Positions 9,191 to 17,616 of a stretch of DNA of 36,779 nt are shown in pieces (the stretch's first letter is position 1; each line of letters starts with the position of its first letter). The DNA is taken from the NCBI GenBank assembly GCA_024743405.1, contig JANSWP010000072.1, forward strand, positions 1 through 36,779, written 5' to 3'. The notes beneath the pieces were generated by a model that ran no database searches, had not been told where the DNA came from, and saw only the letters and a program-made list of their open reading frames with translations. The DNA is from Bacteroidota bacterium. GTDB lineage: Bacteria; Bacteroidota; Bacteroidia; Chitinophagales; Saprospiraceae. Made by a program: the position numbers and the translations under genes.

Positions 9191-9357
9191 CTTAGTAATG
9201 AGCAAAAAATAAGTCCGCCATTTGGAGATACAGGTTTCGTATTAACCCTAGGCATTTTTTGAAGGAATAGCCCAAGCTATTGCTGAAAAAAATAACGACG
9301 GATTAGGACAAAAGATGATCGGTGAAATGATGGAGTTATTCTTTACTCGTTACTTAT
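9191..9357. mobile_element. MITE-like inverted-repeat element, family A, copy 1
   Basis: The two ends are imperfect 30-bp terminal inverted repeats. The left end reads CTTAGTAATGAGCAAAAAAT then AAGTCCGCCA; the reverse complement of the right end reads ATAAGTAACGAGTAAAGAAT then AACTCCATCA, 22 of 30 identical. The same ends, better preserved, occur at 36520-36725. The 107-bp interior has no useful coding frame but contains a GGAATAGC-CCAA-GCTATTGC hairpin near 9262-9282. It is a non-coding, presumably non-autonomous element, or an old repeat unit; no transposase is present in the window. Confidence 0.65.
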
Positions 9358-9386
9358 GACAATTTAATAGTCACGTTCCCATAAAA

Positions 9387-10679
9387 CTAATTTGTCTTCT
9401 TTTTTCTTTTCATGACTGGGACATCCTTTACGACCATTTGAACGGTCTTCCGAATTCTTTCTTCCAACAAGATAATTTTTCCTTCACGAAGATTATCTAA
9501 AATGTCTTTTTGATAGTGCCTAACAGTTATTAATTCTAAGCCATAATCAATATCCACATTAAAGTCTTTAGCAATACTTTTAGTGAATTTTTCTACTTTC
9601 CCATCTACATTAGTTACACAAATAGCAAAACTAATAGCTGTATTTTGCATCATTTGAACTTGTAAACGGGTTTCAGCGATTTTTTTAAATAAATAGCTCA
9701 TGTGGTGTTCTGCCACAAAAGAAAAGTCCTTCGTTGAGATATTTAAGAGTGCTTGATTTTCTTCGATGGCAACCATCGGAGGGTAGTTATCTTCAACCGC
9801 ACTCGAAATCAATGTACCCGTACCCTTTGGATCGATAAATGATTTCACATAAAGTGAAATGTTCTTATTTTGTAATGGTTTGATAGTTTTTGGATGGATC
9901 ACCTTTGCTCCATAGTAAGTCATCTCGATGGCTTCCCGATAAGAAAGCTTATCTAGTTTAGTTACATAGTCAAACTTCCTTGGATCCGCAGTCAAGACTC
10001 CAGGAACATCCTTCCAAATCGTCATATCCTCTGCATCTAAACAATAAGAAAAAATGGCTGCCGTATAATCGGATCCTTCTCTTCCGAGGGTCGTTGTGAA
10101 ATTCTCAGAAGTAGTACCAATAAACCCCTGGGTTATAACAAAACCACCTTTTTCAAGCATAGGTTGTGCTTTATTTTTGGCGTTTTCAACGGTTTCCTCC
10201 CATTGTACTCCAGCTTGTCGATAAATATTATCTGTCACAATGATGTCTCTAGCATCTAACCATTGAGCGGGCAAATTAACTTGATTTAAATAAGATGAAA
10301 CGATTTTAGAAGACACCAATTCACCAACCGAAACCAGTTGATCATACATAAAGTCATAATCTGGATGTACTTCTTCTTCTAAAACCCAATCTGCTTCTAC
10401 AAAAATATCATTGATCGATGCTTTAACTGGTTCGGGTTCTTCAAATAATTCATCTATCATTTGATAGTGCACGGCTTTGATTTCATCCAAATACTCCACT
10501 GCTTTCCCTGTTTGGTTGGCATGCGCATTGACGACTCTTTCTAAACCATTGGTAGTTTTTCCCATGGCAGAGATCACAATTACAATTGAATCAGATTTAT
10601 AATTTTGAAGAATATTTGTAACATTTCTAACTGCTTCTGGATCCTTTACAGAAGCCCCACCGAATTTAAAGACTCTCAT
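9387..10679 (-). CDS. Aspartate kinase
   Basis: Catalyses ATP-dependent phosphorylation of aspartate, the first step toward lysine, threonine, methionine and diaminopimelate. The 430-residue protein starts MRVFKFGGASV, the amino-acid kinase signature. It has the aspartokinase block TLGREGSDYTAAIF near residue 200, IWKDVPGVLTADPR near 222-235, and MTYYGAKVIHPKTIKPL near 254-270. Residues about 305-430 form the ACT-type regulatory region, somewhat short, so it is a monofunctional enzyme without a homoserine dehydrogenase domain. Allosteric effector cannot be told from sequence. Which paralogue this is also cannot be decided, so no symbol is given. A well-spaced promoter lies upstream at 10753-10783, and the divergent oadGAB operon begins 294 bp away. 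Confidence 0.93.
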   Translation of the reverse strand: MRVFKFGGASVKDPEAVRNVTNILQNYKSDSIVIVISAMGKTTNGLERVVNAHANQTGKAVEYLDEIKAVHYQMIDELFEEPEPVKASINDIFVEADWVLEEEVHPDYDFMYDQLVSVGELVSSKIVSSYLNQVNLPAQWLDARDIIVTDNIYRQAGVQWEETVENAKNKAQPMLEKGGFVITQGFIGTTSENFTTTLGREGSDYTAAIFSYCLDAEDMTIWKDVPGVLTADPRKFDYVTKLDKLSYREAIEMTYYGAKVIHPKTIKPLQNKNISLYVKSFIDPKGTGTLISSAVEDNYPPMVAIEENQALLNISTKDFSFVAEHHMSYLFKKIAETRLQVQMMQNTAISFAICVTNVDGKVEKFTKSIAKDFNVDIDYGLELITVRHYQKDILDNLREGKIILLEERIRKTVQMVVKDVPVMKRKKKTN

Positions 10680-10752
10680 TATTTATTATTGGAAATTAGT
10701 AATGTTGGAATCATAAACTAAGATTTAATAACTACCAACAGTAAAAAGTTCG

Positions 10753-10783
10753 CAAAGATGAATTTGAATAACGTTTTTTCAAA
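10753..10783 (-). promoter_or_regulatory. Promoter of the aspartate kinase gene
   Basis: On the minus strand TTTG (10783-10780), 19 bases, then CATCTTTG (10760-10753) match the Bacteroidota -33 TTTG / -7 TAnnTTTG arrangement except for the first base of the -7 box. The start would be near 10746, leaving a leader of about 65 nt. Confidence 0.65.
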
Positions 10784-10916
10784 ATTTTTGAATCCCTATG
10801 TGTAAAATTTACAATAAAGGAAAAGTATTATTGAAAAATTTGTAAAGCTTTTCTTACTTCATAATACGATTGTGCAAATCATTTTGGCTGCCACATTTTC
10901 TTTAACGGCATTTTCT

Positions 10917-10924
10917 TAAATTTG
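10917..10924 (+). promoter_or_regulatory. Candidate -7 box (TAAATTTG) of oadGAB
   Basis: TAAATTTG lies 49 bases before the oadG ATG at 10974, a perfect match to TAnnTTTG. Upstream TTTTC at 10896-10900 is only an approximate -33 box. Leader about 40-45 nt. Confidence 0.55.
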
Positions 10925-10973
10925 CCACCTTTCCTTATTGACCATTTAGAAATTAAGTCTTAACCAAATTAAA

Positions 10974-11243
10974 ATGAACGAACCACTAAGTACAGCCTTA
11001 ATAGTATTAGCCGTAGGTATGATTACGGTTTTTGTCATATTATCCTTAGTTGTATTTTCAGGTAATATCATCATCAGAATAGTCAATAAATACTTTCCTG
11101 AAACCTCTATCAATCCCTCTTCCGTTTCTAAAACACCTATCATAAATACGGATCTAGACTCCTCAAAAATGGCTGCAATCGTTGCTGCTGTGGATGTTAT
11201 TACAAAAGGAAAAGGAAAAATTAATAAAATTGAAAAAAGCTAG
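10974..11243 (+). CDS. oadG: OadG-family gamma subunit of a Na+-translocating decarboxylase
   Basis: The gamma subunit is a small membrane protein that holds the soluble carboxyltransferase and the membrane beta subunit together. This 89-residue protein has one N-terminal transmembrane helix (about residues 8-33, ALIVLAVGMITVFVILSLVVF) with the GMxxVFxxLxxL pattern of OadG, a polar linker, and a short C-terminal helix AAIVAAVDVITKGKGK, which resembles the helix that ends many gamma subunits. It is the first gene of the plus-strand operon oadG-oadA-oadB, 60 bp before oadA. Identification rests as much on this gene order as on sequence, since the family is short and weakly conserved. Confidence 0.85.
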   Translation: MNEPLSTALIVLAVGMITVFVILSLVVFSGNIIIRIVNKYFPETSINPSSVSKTPIINTDLDSSKMAAIVAAVDVITKGKGKINKIEKS

Positions 11244-11303
11244 TCTAGGTTATTGGTTATATCGTAAACTCAATAGCTCACTAGGCTATTAAATAATATA
11301 ATA

Positions 11304-13187
11304 ATGGCAAGAGAAATAAAATTGTGTTTGGTCTACCGAGATATGTGGCAATCTTCAGGAAAATATATGCCAAGAGTAGACCAATTAGTAAAAGTGGCTC
11401 AGCCTATTGTTGATATGGGCTGTTTTGCTAGAGTAGAAACAAATGGTGGTGGATTCGAGCAAATTAATTTATTGTATGGAGAAAACCCCAATCGTTCAGT
11501 CCGAGAATGGACTCAGGCTTTTAATGATGCTGGTATTCAAACCCAAATGTTGGAGCGTGGGTTGAATGGGATTCGCATGAATCCAGTTCCTGCAGACGTT
11601 CGGGAGATGATGTTTAAAATTAAAAAAATTCAAGGAACAGATATCTCTCGTTCATTTGATGGGTTGAATAATCCACAAAATTTGGAGAATTCATTCAAGT
11701 TTGCCAAAAAAGGGGGAATGATTGCACAAGGGGCATTAAGCTTGACATTTTCGCCTGTTCACACAGTTGATTATTATATTGAGTTAGCCGACAAATATAT
11801 TGAAAAAGGAGCTGAAGAAATATGTATAAAGGACATGGCTGGAATTGGGCGCCCTGTTTCAGTCGGAAAAATCATAAAAGGCATTAGAGCGCGCCATCCG
11901 AAAATCATTATCCAATATCATGGTCATTCTACACCTGGTTTTTCTGTGGCAACATCTTTAGAAGCTGCACGTAATGGTGCTGATATCATTGATGTTGGGA
12001 TGGAACCACTTTCTTGGGGAACAGGGCATGCCGATTTATTGACCATTCATGAAATGCTAAAAGATGCTGGTTTCAAATTGCCTGAGATCAATATGCAAGC
12101 CTATATGCAAGTTCGGTCACTCACTCAAGAATTTATTGACGAATGGTTAGGTTTATATATTAATAAACAAAATCGCTATATGAATTCTCTATTGATTGCC
12201 CCAGGCTTACCTGGAGGCATGATGGGAAGTTTAATGGCAGATTTGGAGAAAAATTTAGCTTCTGTAAACAAAGGTTTAGCAAAAAAAGGAAAGAAATCCA
12301 TTAGTCAAGATGACCTTTTAATTAAGCTTTTTGATGAAGTAAAATATGTATGGCCAAGATTAGGATACCCACCTTTAGTGACTCCATTTAGTCAATATGT
12401 AAAAAATATTGCCATGAGGAATGTTCAAGATATGTTGAAGGGAAAAAATCGGTGGGGATTGATTGATGAAAATACATGGGGTATGATTTTGGGCAGATCT
12501 GGTAGTTTGCCTGGACAAATAGGCGAAGAGATTCAAAAATTAGCAAACGAACAAAACCGAGATTTCTTTTACGGCAATCCTCAAAGTTTATACCCGGATG
12601 AATTAGAACTGTTCGCTGGAAAAATGGAAGAAAAAGGTTGGGATTTTGGTGATGATGATGAGGAATTATTTGAATATGCAATGCATCCACCACAATATGA
12701 AAATTACAAATCTGGAAAAGCAAAAGATGATTTCTTAGCTGATTTAGAAAAAAGACGTTCCGCCGAAACTACCCAAGTTTCCATGGTTAATTTACCTCCA
12801 AAAGTACCAAATACGCCTTCTCCTACCCATTATGATTTGCAGCCAAAAACATTAAATATCAATGTAAATGGTGAGCATTTTAAGGTATCTGTTTCTTATG
12901 ATGATGCTGATGCAGGGATGGACTCTACCCTATCTAATAATAATGGCTCAACTAGTTCTTTTGAAGTATTGGCACCCTTAGAAGGTAAATTTTTCTTAAC
13001 CAAGGAATCATCAGAAAAAGGAATTGTGGTTGGTCAAAAAATTAATAAAGGAGATACCATTGCCTATATAGAAGCAATGAAGGTATATAATGCCATTACT
13101 GCCGAGCAAGACGGTGAAGTGGCTGAAATCACTGCGAATCACGGTTCTGATGTAGAAGAAGATGATGTAATTATTAGGTTGAAATAG
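11304..13187 (+). CDS. oadA: Biotin-dependent carboxyltransferase/decarboxylase alpha subunit, biotinylated
   Basis: The alpha subunit moves a carboxyl group from a 2-oxo acid, most likely oxaloacetate, to biotin; the beta subunit then decarboxylates carboxybiotin and exports Na+. Residues 1-460 are an HMGL/pyruvate-carboxylase-type carboxyltransferase: metal-site Asp13 in YRDMWQ, Lys176 in IKDMAG, His206 and His208 in HGHSTPG, and LPGGMMGSL near 305. Residues about 550-627 are a biotinyl domain with Lys593 in IEAMKVYNA. Ligand residues are retained but the motifs are divergent: RDMWQSS replaces the usual RDAHQSL and AMKV replaces AMKM. Residues about 480-550 are a Pro/Asn/Ser-rich linker. 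The HMGL-type fold argues against an acyl-CoA decarboxylase, yet the exact substrate is not proven. Confidence 0.9.
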   Translation: MAREIKLCLVYRDMWQSSGKYMPRVDQLVKVAQPIVDMGCFARVETNGGGFEQINLLYGENPNRSVREWTQAFNDAGIQTQMLERGLNGIRMNPVPADVREMMFKIKKIQGTDISRSFDGLNNPQNLENSFKFAKKGGMIAQGALSLTFSPVHTVDYYIELADKYIEKGAEEICIKDMAGIGRPVSVGKIIKGIRARHPKIIIQYHGHSTPGFSVATSLEAARNGADIIDVGMEPLSWGTGHADLLTIHEMLKDAGFKLPEINMQAYMQVRSLTQEFIDEWLGLYINKQNRYMNSLLIAPGLPGGMMGSLMADLEKNLASVNKGLAKKGKKSISQDDLLIKLFDEVKYVWPRLGYPPLVTPFSQYVKNIAMRNVQDMLKGKNRWGLIDENTWGMILGRSGSLPGQIGEEIQKLANEQNRDFFYGNPQSLYPDELELFAGKMEEKGWDFGDDDEELFEYAMHPPQYENYKSGKAKDDFLADLEKRRSAETTQVSMVNLPPKVPNTPSPTHYDLQPKTLNINVNGEHFKVSVSYDDADAGMDSTLSNNNGSTSSFEVLAPLEGKFFLTKESSEKGIVVGQKINKGDTIAYIEAMKVYNAITAEQDGEVAEITANHGSDVEEDDVIIRLK

Positions 13188-13254
13188 TGGGATAAAACGT
13201 GGAAGTCTTTAAAATCTTTCACCTTTAGAACTCGCCCGAATTCAAAGGGACAAT

Positions 13255-14460
13255 ATGGATATTTTACAAAAACTCTATGATATGACTGCCTTCGGCGAAT
13301 TATTTCAATCGCCAGGCACAATCTTAATGTTGTTAATTGCTTTTGGTTTATTGTACTTAGGAATCAAAAAAAGATATGAACCCCTTCTTTTAGTACCAAT
13401 AGCATTTGGCGTATTGCTTGCTAATTTTCCTGGAGGAAATATGGCAGTTACGCCATCCAATTCTGTAAATAATATTGCACATCTTACGCTTATAGAAATA
13501 GCTAAAGATCATGGCATCATGAATATGTTATACTATGCCCTCATAAAAACAGGTCTATTACCTCCTTTAATTTTTATGGGTGTTGGAGCTATGACTGACT
13601 TTGGACCTATGCTTCGAAACCTACGTTTGGCATTTTTTGGAGCTGCTGCTCAAATTGGCATTTTTACAGTATTGATTTCAGCAGTCTTATTAGGTTTTAC
13701 ACCGCAAGAAGCAGGCGCTTTGGGCATCATTGGAGGAGCAGATGGACCGACGGCTATTTATACCGCCATTATTTTAGCTCCTGATTTGTTAGGACCGATT
13801 GCTATTGCAGCATATTCCTATATGGCTTTAGTCCCCGTAATTATTCCTTTGGTTGTCAACCTAACGGTCAGCGAAAGGGAATTAAAGATCAACATGAAAA
13901 AGCAAGACAAGCTCTATCCTAACAAAACAAAAATAAAAAATTTGAGGGTCGTCAAAATCGTTTTTCCTATTGTTCTTGCAACCATGGTAGCTCTTCTTGT
14001 TCCATCCTCAGTTCCTTTATTAGGGATGCTGCTTTTTGGAAATTTAGTCAAAGAAATTGGTGCTGATACGGAACGCCTTTTTGATGCCGCCTCTAATAAC
14101 ATTATGAATGCCGCAACGATATTTCTAGGACTAACAGTAGGTGCAACAATGACTTCAGAAACTTTTTTGAACAGTACAACTTTGGCAATTGTGGGAGGAG
14201 GGTTTTTAGCTTTCGCGATCTCCATTGCAGGAGGAATTTTTGCTGTAAAAACTTATAATCTTTTTGCAAAAAAGAAAATCAATCCATTAATTGGCGCAAC
14301 TGGTTTAAGTGCTGTTCCAATGGCTTCAAGGGTAGCAAATGAAATAGCTTTGAAGCACGATTCTTCCAATCACTTACTTCAATATGCTATGTCCAGTAAT
14401 ATTTCCGGGGTAATTGGCTCGGCAGTTGCGGCAGGTGTATTGATATCCTTTTTGGGATAA
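13255..14460 (+). CDS. oadB: Beta subunit of the Na+-translocating decarboxylase
   Basis: This integral membrane subunit decarboxylates carboxybiotin and couples this to Na+ export. The 401-residue protein has about nine hydrophobic segments. It includes the family's core motif GALGIIGGADGPTAIY (near residues 154-170), with the Asp known to be essential in characterised enzymes, plus NxxxxNAATIFLGLTVGATM (from about 279) and LSAVPMASRVANE (near 350-362). Its start follows oadA by 67 bp. It is slightly shorter than the 430-odd residues of the Klebsiella-type enzyme, mainly at the N-terminus, but all core segments are there. The gene ends six bases before a perfect hairpin terminator. Confidence 0.95.
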   Translation: MDILQKLYDMTAFGELFQSPGTILMLLIAFGLLYLGIKKRYEPLLLVPIAFGVLLANFPGGNMAVTPSNSVNNIAHLTLIEIAKDHGIMNMLYYALIKTGLLPPLIFMGVGAMTDFGPMLRNLRLAFFGAAAQIGIFTVLISAVLLGFTPQEAGALGIIGGADGPTAIYTAIILAPDLLGPIAIAAYSYMALVPVIIPLVVNLTVSERELKINMKKQDKLYPNKTKIKNLRVVKIVFPIVLATMVALLVPSSVPLLGMLLFGNLVKEIGADTERLFDAASNNIMNAATIFLGLTVGATMTSETFLNSTTLAIVGGGFLAFAISIAGGIFAVKTYNLFAKKKINPLIGATGLSAVPMASRVANEIALKHDSSNHLLQYAMSSNISGVIGSAVAAGVLISFLG

Positions 14461-14465
14461 AAGAA

Positions 14466-14499
14466 TTTGTCTCGGATTTGGATTCAAATCCGAGACAAA
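14466..14499. terminator. Strong bidirectional terminator between oadB and the DUF5777 gene
   Basis: TTTGTCTCGGATTTG and CAAATCCGAGACAAA form a perfect 15-bp stem with a 4-base GATT loop. Convergent genes end at 14460 (plus) and 14504 (minus). A-rich and T-rich flanks on both sides make it usable from either direction. Confidence 0.9.
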
Positions 14500-14503
14500 A
14501 AAT

Positions 14504-15382
14504 TTAATTTTTTCTCTTCTTAGCCGTAAATACTCTTGATACATTAAACCCAAAATGCACTCCTCCATCTGCCCAATCACCAGTAGACTCAGTAATAAAC
14601 CCACGATTTGTCATTGCCGTTGAATTGGTGAAATGTAATTGAAAAACATGACCACCAGTTTCGATATCAAATCCAAAAGAGAATGAACTATATTTATTTT
14701 CAGGTAATTGATCACCAGGTGTTAGATAATATTCAAAGGTTACTGCTACCCATTTGGATAATTTTTGTCTAGCAGCAATTCCAAAAGCAATAATGTCATT
14801 TTTCTCATTAAAATCAACAAGATTTCTATGGACATATGTAGGCATCACCTGCAAAGAAAAGCCATCTGAAATTTTCGAACCCAAAATCACTTGATGTGTG
14901 AAAGCCATTCTAGAGGAAGCTTTCCCATCTGGGTCAGGATTATTTTTGGTTCCTTGAAAATCTAAAGCGGTAAGCCAAGCGGCGGTTATTGGAACATTCT
15001 TTTGGCCCTTACTTTGCCTCAAAAATTTATACTTAATAAAACTATCATAAATTTTTCTGAAGCTATTTCTTCCAACTCCAACAGTTAGCCGGTCGGTTAT
15101 GCCATAATCAAACCCAAACCTTACCATAGCATTATCTAGACCAAATAACTCATGGAAACCAGTATTGACCATTCCAAAACGATGCGAAATTTTAAAGTCC
15201 AAAACACCTTCAGAAGTACTTTCAATAGAATGTCCATGAATTACTCGATTAGTCTTGAATGCAGCATCTATATACTCCGTGGTTTCTTCCTCCCCTAAAA
15301 GGGATAATAAATCGTCTTCTTGAGCAGAAATATTCAAAAAAGAACAAATCAAAATGCAAAGTGTAAAAAAGGTATTCTTCAT
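14504..15382 (-). CDS. DUF5777 family beta-barrel protein
   Basis: A 292-residue protein with a signal peptide (MKNTFFTLCILICSFLNISAQ) followed by an acidic linker and, from about residue 37, the pattern of the DUF5777 family: FKTNRVIHGHSIESTSEGVLDFKISHRFG, FGLDNAMVRFGFDYGITDRLTVGVGR, then alternating amphipathic strands to a terminal GVHFGFNVSRVF. It is presumably an outer-membrane barrel. The family commonly occurs beside YceI and respiratory or redox genes in Bacteroidota, as here, but no activity is known. It follows YceI on the same strand with a 105-bp gap that contains a very strong hairpin and a fresh TATTTTTG promoter box, so it may be expressed separately. Confidence 0.88.
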   Translation of the reverse strand: MKNTFFTLCILICSFLNISAQEDDLLSLLGEEETTEYIDAAFKTNRVIHGHSIESTSEGVLDFKISHRFGMVNTGFHELFGLDNAMVRFGFDYGITDRLTVGVGRNSFRKIYDSFIKYKFLRQSKGQKNVPITAAWLTALDFQGTKNNPDPDGKASSRMAFTHQVILGSKISDGFSLQVMPTYVHRNLVDFNEKNDIIAFGIAARQKLSKWVAVTFEYYLTPGDQLPENKYSSFSFGFDIETGGHVFQLHFTNSTAMTNRGFITESTGDWADGGVHFGFNVSRVFTAKKRKN

Positions 15383-15400
15383 TAGTTATTGATTTTGGGG

Positions 15401-15408
15401 CAAAAATA
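15401..15408 (-). promoter_or_regulatory. Candidate -7 box (TATTTTTG) of the DUF5777 gene
   Basis: A full match to TAnnTTTG, 18 bases before the ATG at 15382, immediately downstream of the hairpin at 15410-15450. Predicted leader about 12 nt. No clear TTTG at -33. Confidence 0.5.
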
Positions 15409-15409
15409 A

Positions 15410-15450
15410 CAAACCCAGAAAAAGTTGCATGCAATTTTTTTCTGGGTTTG
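15410..15450 (-). terminator. Long hairpin, terminator between yceI-type gene and DUF5777 gene
   Basis: CAAACCCAGAAAAA pairs perfectly with TTTTTCTGGGTTTG (14 bp); the 13-base loop itself contains the palindrome TTGCATGCAA. On the minus strand it is followed by TTATTTTTG. A second near-palindrome, TTCTAAAATTCTAGAATTTAGAA, lies at 15459-15481 just after the YceI stop. Confidence 0.75.
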
Positions 15451-15487
15451 AAAAATTCTTCTAAAATTCTAGAATTTAGAATGATTC

Positions 15488-16045
15488 TTATCTTTTAAAA
15501 GGCTGATATTTTAAATCAACCATAATTTCTACCTCTTTTGCAACATTATCTTTCACCACACTTGGTATTTTTATGCCATAGTCTTCAACTTGAATGGAAA
15601 AAACAGAACTTGCAAGAATGTTCTCTCCATCAATTTTTAATGACCCTTTCGTTTTTATTGGTTGAGTTTCGCCATGTATACTTAATTTCCCTACTACAGT
15701 TACTTCATATGTTCCAGATTTACTCAAATCTAATGCTTCAAAATTATCAATCGATCCCTTGAAAATAGCTTTAGGAAATTTGGAAGATTCCATATAATTT
15801 TCATTAAAGTGCTCTTGCATCAGTGCTTTTTCAAATTGAAAAGCTTTTACCAAAACTGCGAATTCCAACTTGCCCGTTTCAGCATCTAATACACTGGTTG
15901 CATTGGTATTCTTCGCTTCAATTTTTTCTAAAACTGCATCTGAAATGAAATTAATGTTTCCATCTCGTGTAAAATATTTTTGTGCTTCACTACTTGTTGC
16001 AAAAATGAACGATAAAATTAAAAAAGAGAAAAAAATCTTATTCAT
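15488..16045 (-). CDS. YceI family periplasmic protein
   Basis: YceI proteins are small periplasmic lipocalin-like barrels; characterised relatives bind polyprenoid chains such as isoprenoid quinones. This 185-residue protein has a cleavable signal (MNKIFFSFLILSFIFATSSEAQ), then FTRDGNINFISDA, and near residues 83-98 MESSKFPKAIFKGSI, the classic YceI block, followed by VTVVGKLSIHGETQPIKTKGSL and a C-terminal EVEIMVDLKYQPF. Length and order match the family. It follows the OB-fold gene by 32 bp and is almost certainly co-transcribed with it. Its ligand here is unknown. Confidence 0.92.
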   Translation of the reverse strand: MNKIFFSFLILSFIFATSSEAQKYFTRDGNINFISDAVLEKIEAKNTNATSVLDAETGKLEFAVLVKAFQFEKALMQEHFNENYMESSKFPKAIFKGSIDNFEALDLSKSGTYEVTVVGKLSIHGETQPIKTKGSLKIDGENILASSVFSIQVEDYGIKIPSVVKDNVAKEVEIMVDLKYQPFKR

Positions 16046-16077
16046 AATATGGTATTAAAATTTGATATTTATTTTTT

Positions 16078-16491
16078 CTATTTGATCACTTCCACACATC
16101 GAACTAATAAAACATCCATGTTAATTCCTGTACATTTTCCTTTTAAAGAAACACTTGACCCGATGTCAAATTCAGTTCTTTCGTGGTTTGTTAATTCATC
16201 AAGCTGACAAACTACTCCAAACATTCCGCCACTTTCTAAAATGATCTTTGTGATTCCATTATTATCAGTACTTGAATCCTGAACTTTTCCTGATACCTGA
16301 ATCAATTTATCTAAATATTTTTCATTGGCACCCATTTCGTCAGCTTCAAAATCAGCAAATAATGCCTCTGCAGTAATTTTCAAATCGACGCTTGCTTTTC
16401 CAATATTTTCATGTGGCTTATTATACATTAGGTAAGCCACTATTCCGCCAATAAGAAAAAGTAATAATATTACTCGTAACGTCATTTTCAT
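16078..16491 (-). CDS. OB-fold protein of the tRNA_anti-like family, membrane-anchored
   Basis: A 137-residue protein with a single N-terminal hydrophobic segment (residues 5-23, LRVILLLFLIGGIVAYLMY) and a C-terminal OB-fold of the tRNA_anti-like family (about residues 38-137: ITAEALFADFEADEMGANEKYLDK, then QVSGKVQDS, VCQLDEL, and VSLKGKCTG...LLVRCVEV). The name of the family reflects fold similarity; there is no evidence that it binds tRNA, and the N-terminal anchor places it in the periplasm. It is the first gene of a minus-strand group with YceI and DUF5777, divergent from the OmpA-type lipoprotein gene. Confidence 0.82.
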   Translation of the reverse strand: MKMTLRVILLLFLIGGIVAYLMYNKPHENIGKASVDLKITAEALFADFEADEMGANEKYLDKLIQVSGKVQDSSTDNNGITKIILESGGMFGVVCQLDELTNHERTEFDIGSSVSLKGKCTGINMDVLLVRCVEVIK

Positions 16492-16641
16492 AATTATGTG
16501 AGTTTATATTTTATGTTTTATGATTTAATTAAAATAAATTGAACGAATTTAGGAATTTGTTTGGAAAGTTATTTTCTGGCAGGTGATATTTTGAACCAAG
16601 TGGTTACCTTTACAAAAATCTATTTAATGAATTCCCATATT

Positions 16642-17616
16642 ATGAAAAATATACAAATAGTCATTTTCGCCTTTTCAATTATTTTAATGTTGCCATGCTG
16701 TGTCTCAAAAAAGAAATTTCTCGAAATAGAATTAGAGCGCAATCATTTTAAAGATAAATTTGATGAATTAAGGGAGGTGAAAGCTGATAAAGCAGTAGTA
16801 GAGTCTAAATTGAAAATCACAGAATCTACTCTTCGTCAAACTACCAGAGAATTAGAACAATTAACGGTACAAACTGATCAATTACAAAGAGATAACGATC
16901 GAATTTTAAAAAGATATAACGAGATAATTGAAGATAACAAAGATGTTCTTTCGACGGCATCGGTAGAGAAATTGACACTGGAAGAAAAATTGTCTCAACA
17001 AGAAAAAGAGTTAGATGCAAAACAAAGAGAGCTAGAAGGGCTAGAATATGTTTTGGGTCAAAGAGAAGGTAGTTTAGAAGACTTGAGAACCGACCTTCAA
17101 TCAAGAGAGCAAAGGGTTAATGAATTAGAAACCTTACTCAACTCAAAGGATGCCCAAATGTCCCAGCTTCGTCAAAGTATTCAACAAACCCTCAGAGGAT
17201 TTTCTGCCGCTGATTTATCTGTAACTGAACGAAATGGTAACATATATGTCTCCTTAAGTTCTGACTTATTGTTTAAATCAGGAAGTGATCAAATTGATTG
17301 GAAAGGGAAAAATGCACTTAAACAGGTGGCTGAAGTTATGAATACCAATGATGATATTGATATTAATGTAGAAGGGCACACAGACAATGTAGGAAATCCC
17401 AATCTTAATTGGGATTTAAGCGTCAAAAGAGCTACTGCTGTTGTAAAAGTATTGACAACCAATGGAGTGGATCCCTCACGAATTATCGCTTCTGGCAGAG
17501 GATTGTACGCACCAATTTTACCAAACGATACCGAGGTAAATCGATCAAAGAATAGGAGAACAGATATTATTTTATCTCCAAAATTGGATAAACTTTATGA
17601 AATAATAAATAATTAG
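16642..17616 (+). CDS. OmpA-family protein with long coiled coil, probable lipoprotein
   Basis: An envelope protein that probably tethers the outer membrane to peptidoglycan. The ATG at 16642 was chosen because a signal peptide starts there (MKNIQIVIFAFSIILMLPCC); the frame extends upstream to a TTG at 16561 without plausible signal features. The LMLPCC end may be a lipobox, though the residue before Cys is unusual. From about residue 30 to 185 there is an almost uninterrupted coiled coil rich in Glu, Lys, Gln and Leu. The C-terminal 115 residues form an OmpA domain with INVEGHTDNVGNPNLNWDLS, RATAVVKVL, GVDPSRI and NRSKNRRTDI, including the Asp and Arg that bind diaminopimelate in this family. 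The asparaginase gene starts 20 bp later. Confidence 0.9.
   Translation: MKNIQIVIFAFSIILMLPCCVSKKKFLEIELERNHFKDKFDELREVKADKAVVESKLKITESTLRQTTRELEQLTVQTDQLQRDNDRILKRYNEIIEDNKDVLSTASVEKLTLEEKLSQQEKELDAKQRELEGLEYVLGQREGSLEDLRTDLQSREQRVNELETLLNSKDAQMSQLRQSIQQTLRGFSAADLSVTERNGNIYVSLSSDLLFKSGSDQIDWKGKNALKQVAEVMNTNDDIDINVEGHTDNVGNPNLNWDLSVKRATAVVKVLTTNGVDPSRIIASGRGLYAPILPNDTEVNRSKNRRTDIILSPKLDKLYEIINN

Larger units (their letters stand above)
8944..9386. other. Intergenic region, 443 bp: promoter and a MITE-like element
   Basis: Between aspartate kinase and the AAA gene, both on the minus strand. It holds the candidate AAA promoter at 9048-9055 and the inverted-repeat element at 9191-9357. The remaining AT-rich sequence shows no credible coding frame or RNA gene. 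Confidence 0.6.

Noticed and set aside
12388-12723. Minus-strand frame of 111 residues inside oadA
   Set aside because: Mirror of a strongly coding region; composition is typical of an antisense shadow.
16561-16641. Longer start of the OmpA-type protein at TTG 16561
   Set aside because: The signal peptide begins at 16642; the extension would bury it.
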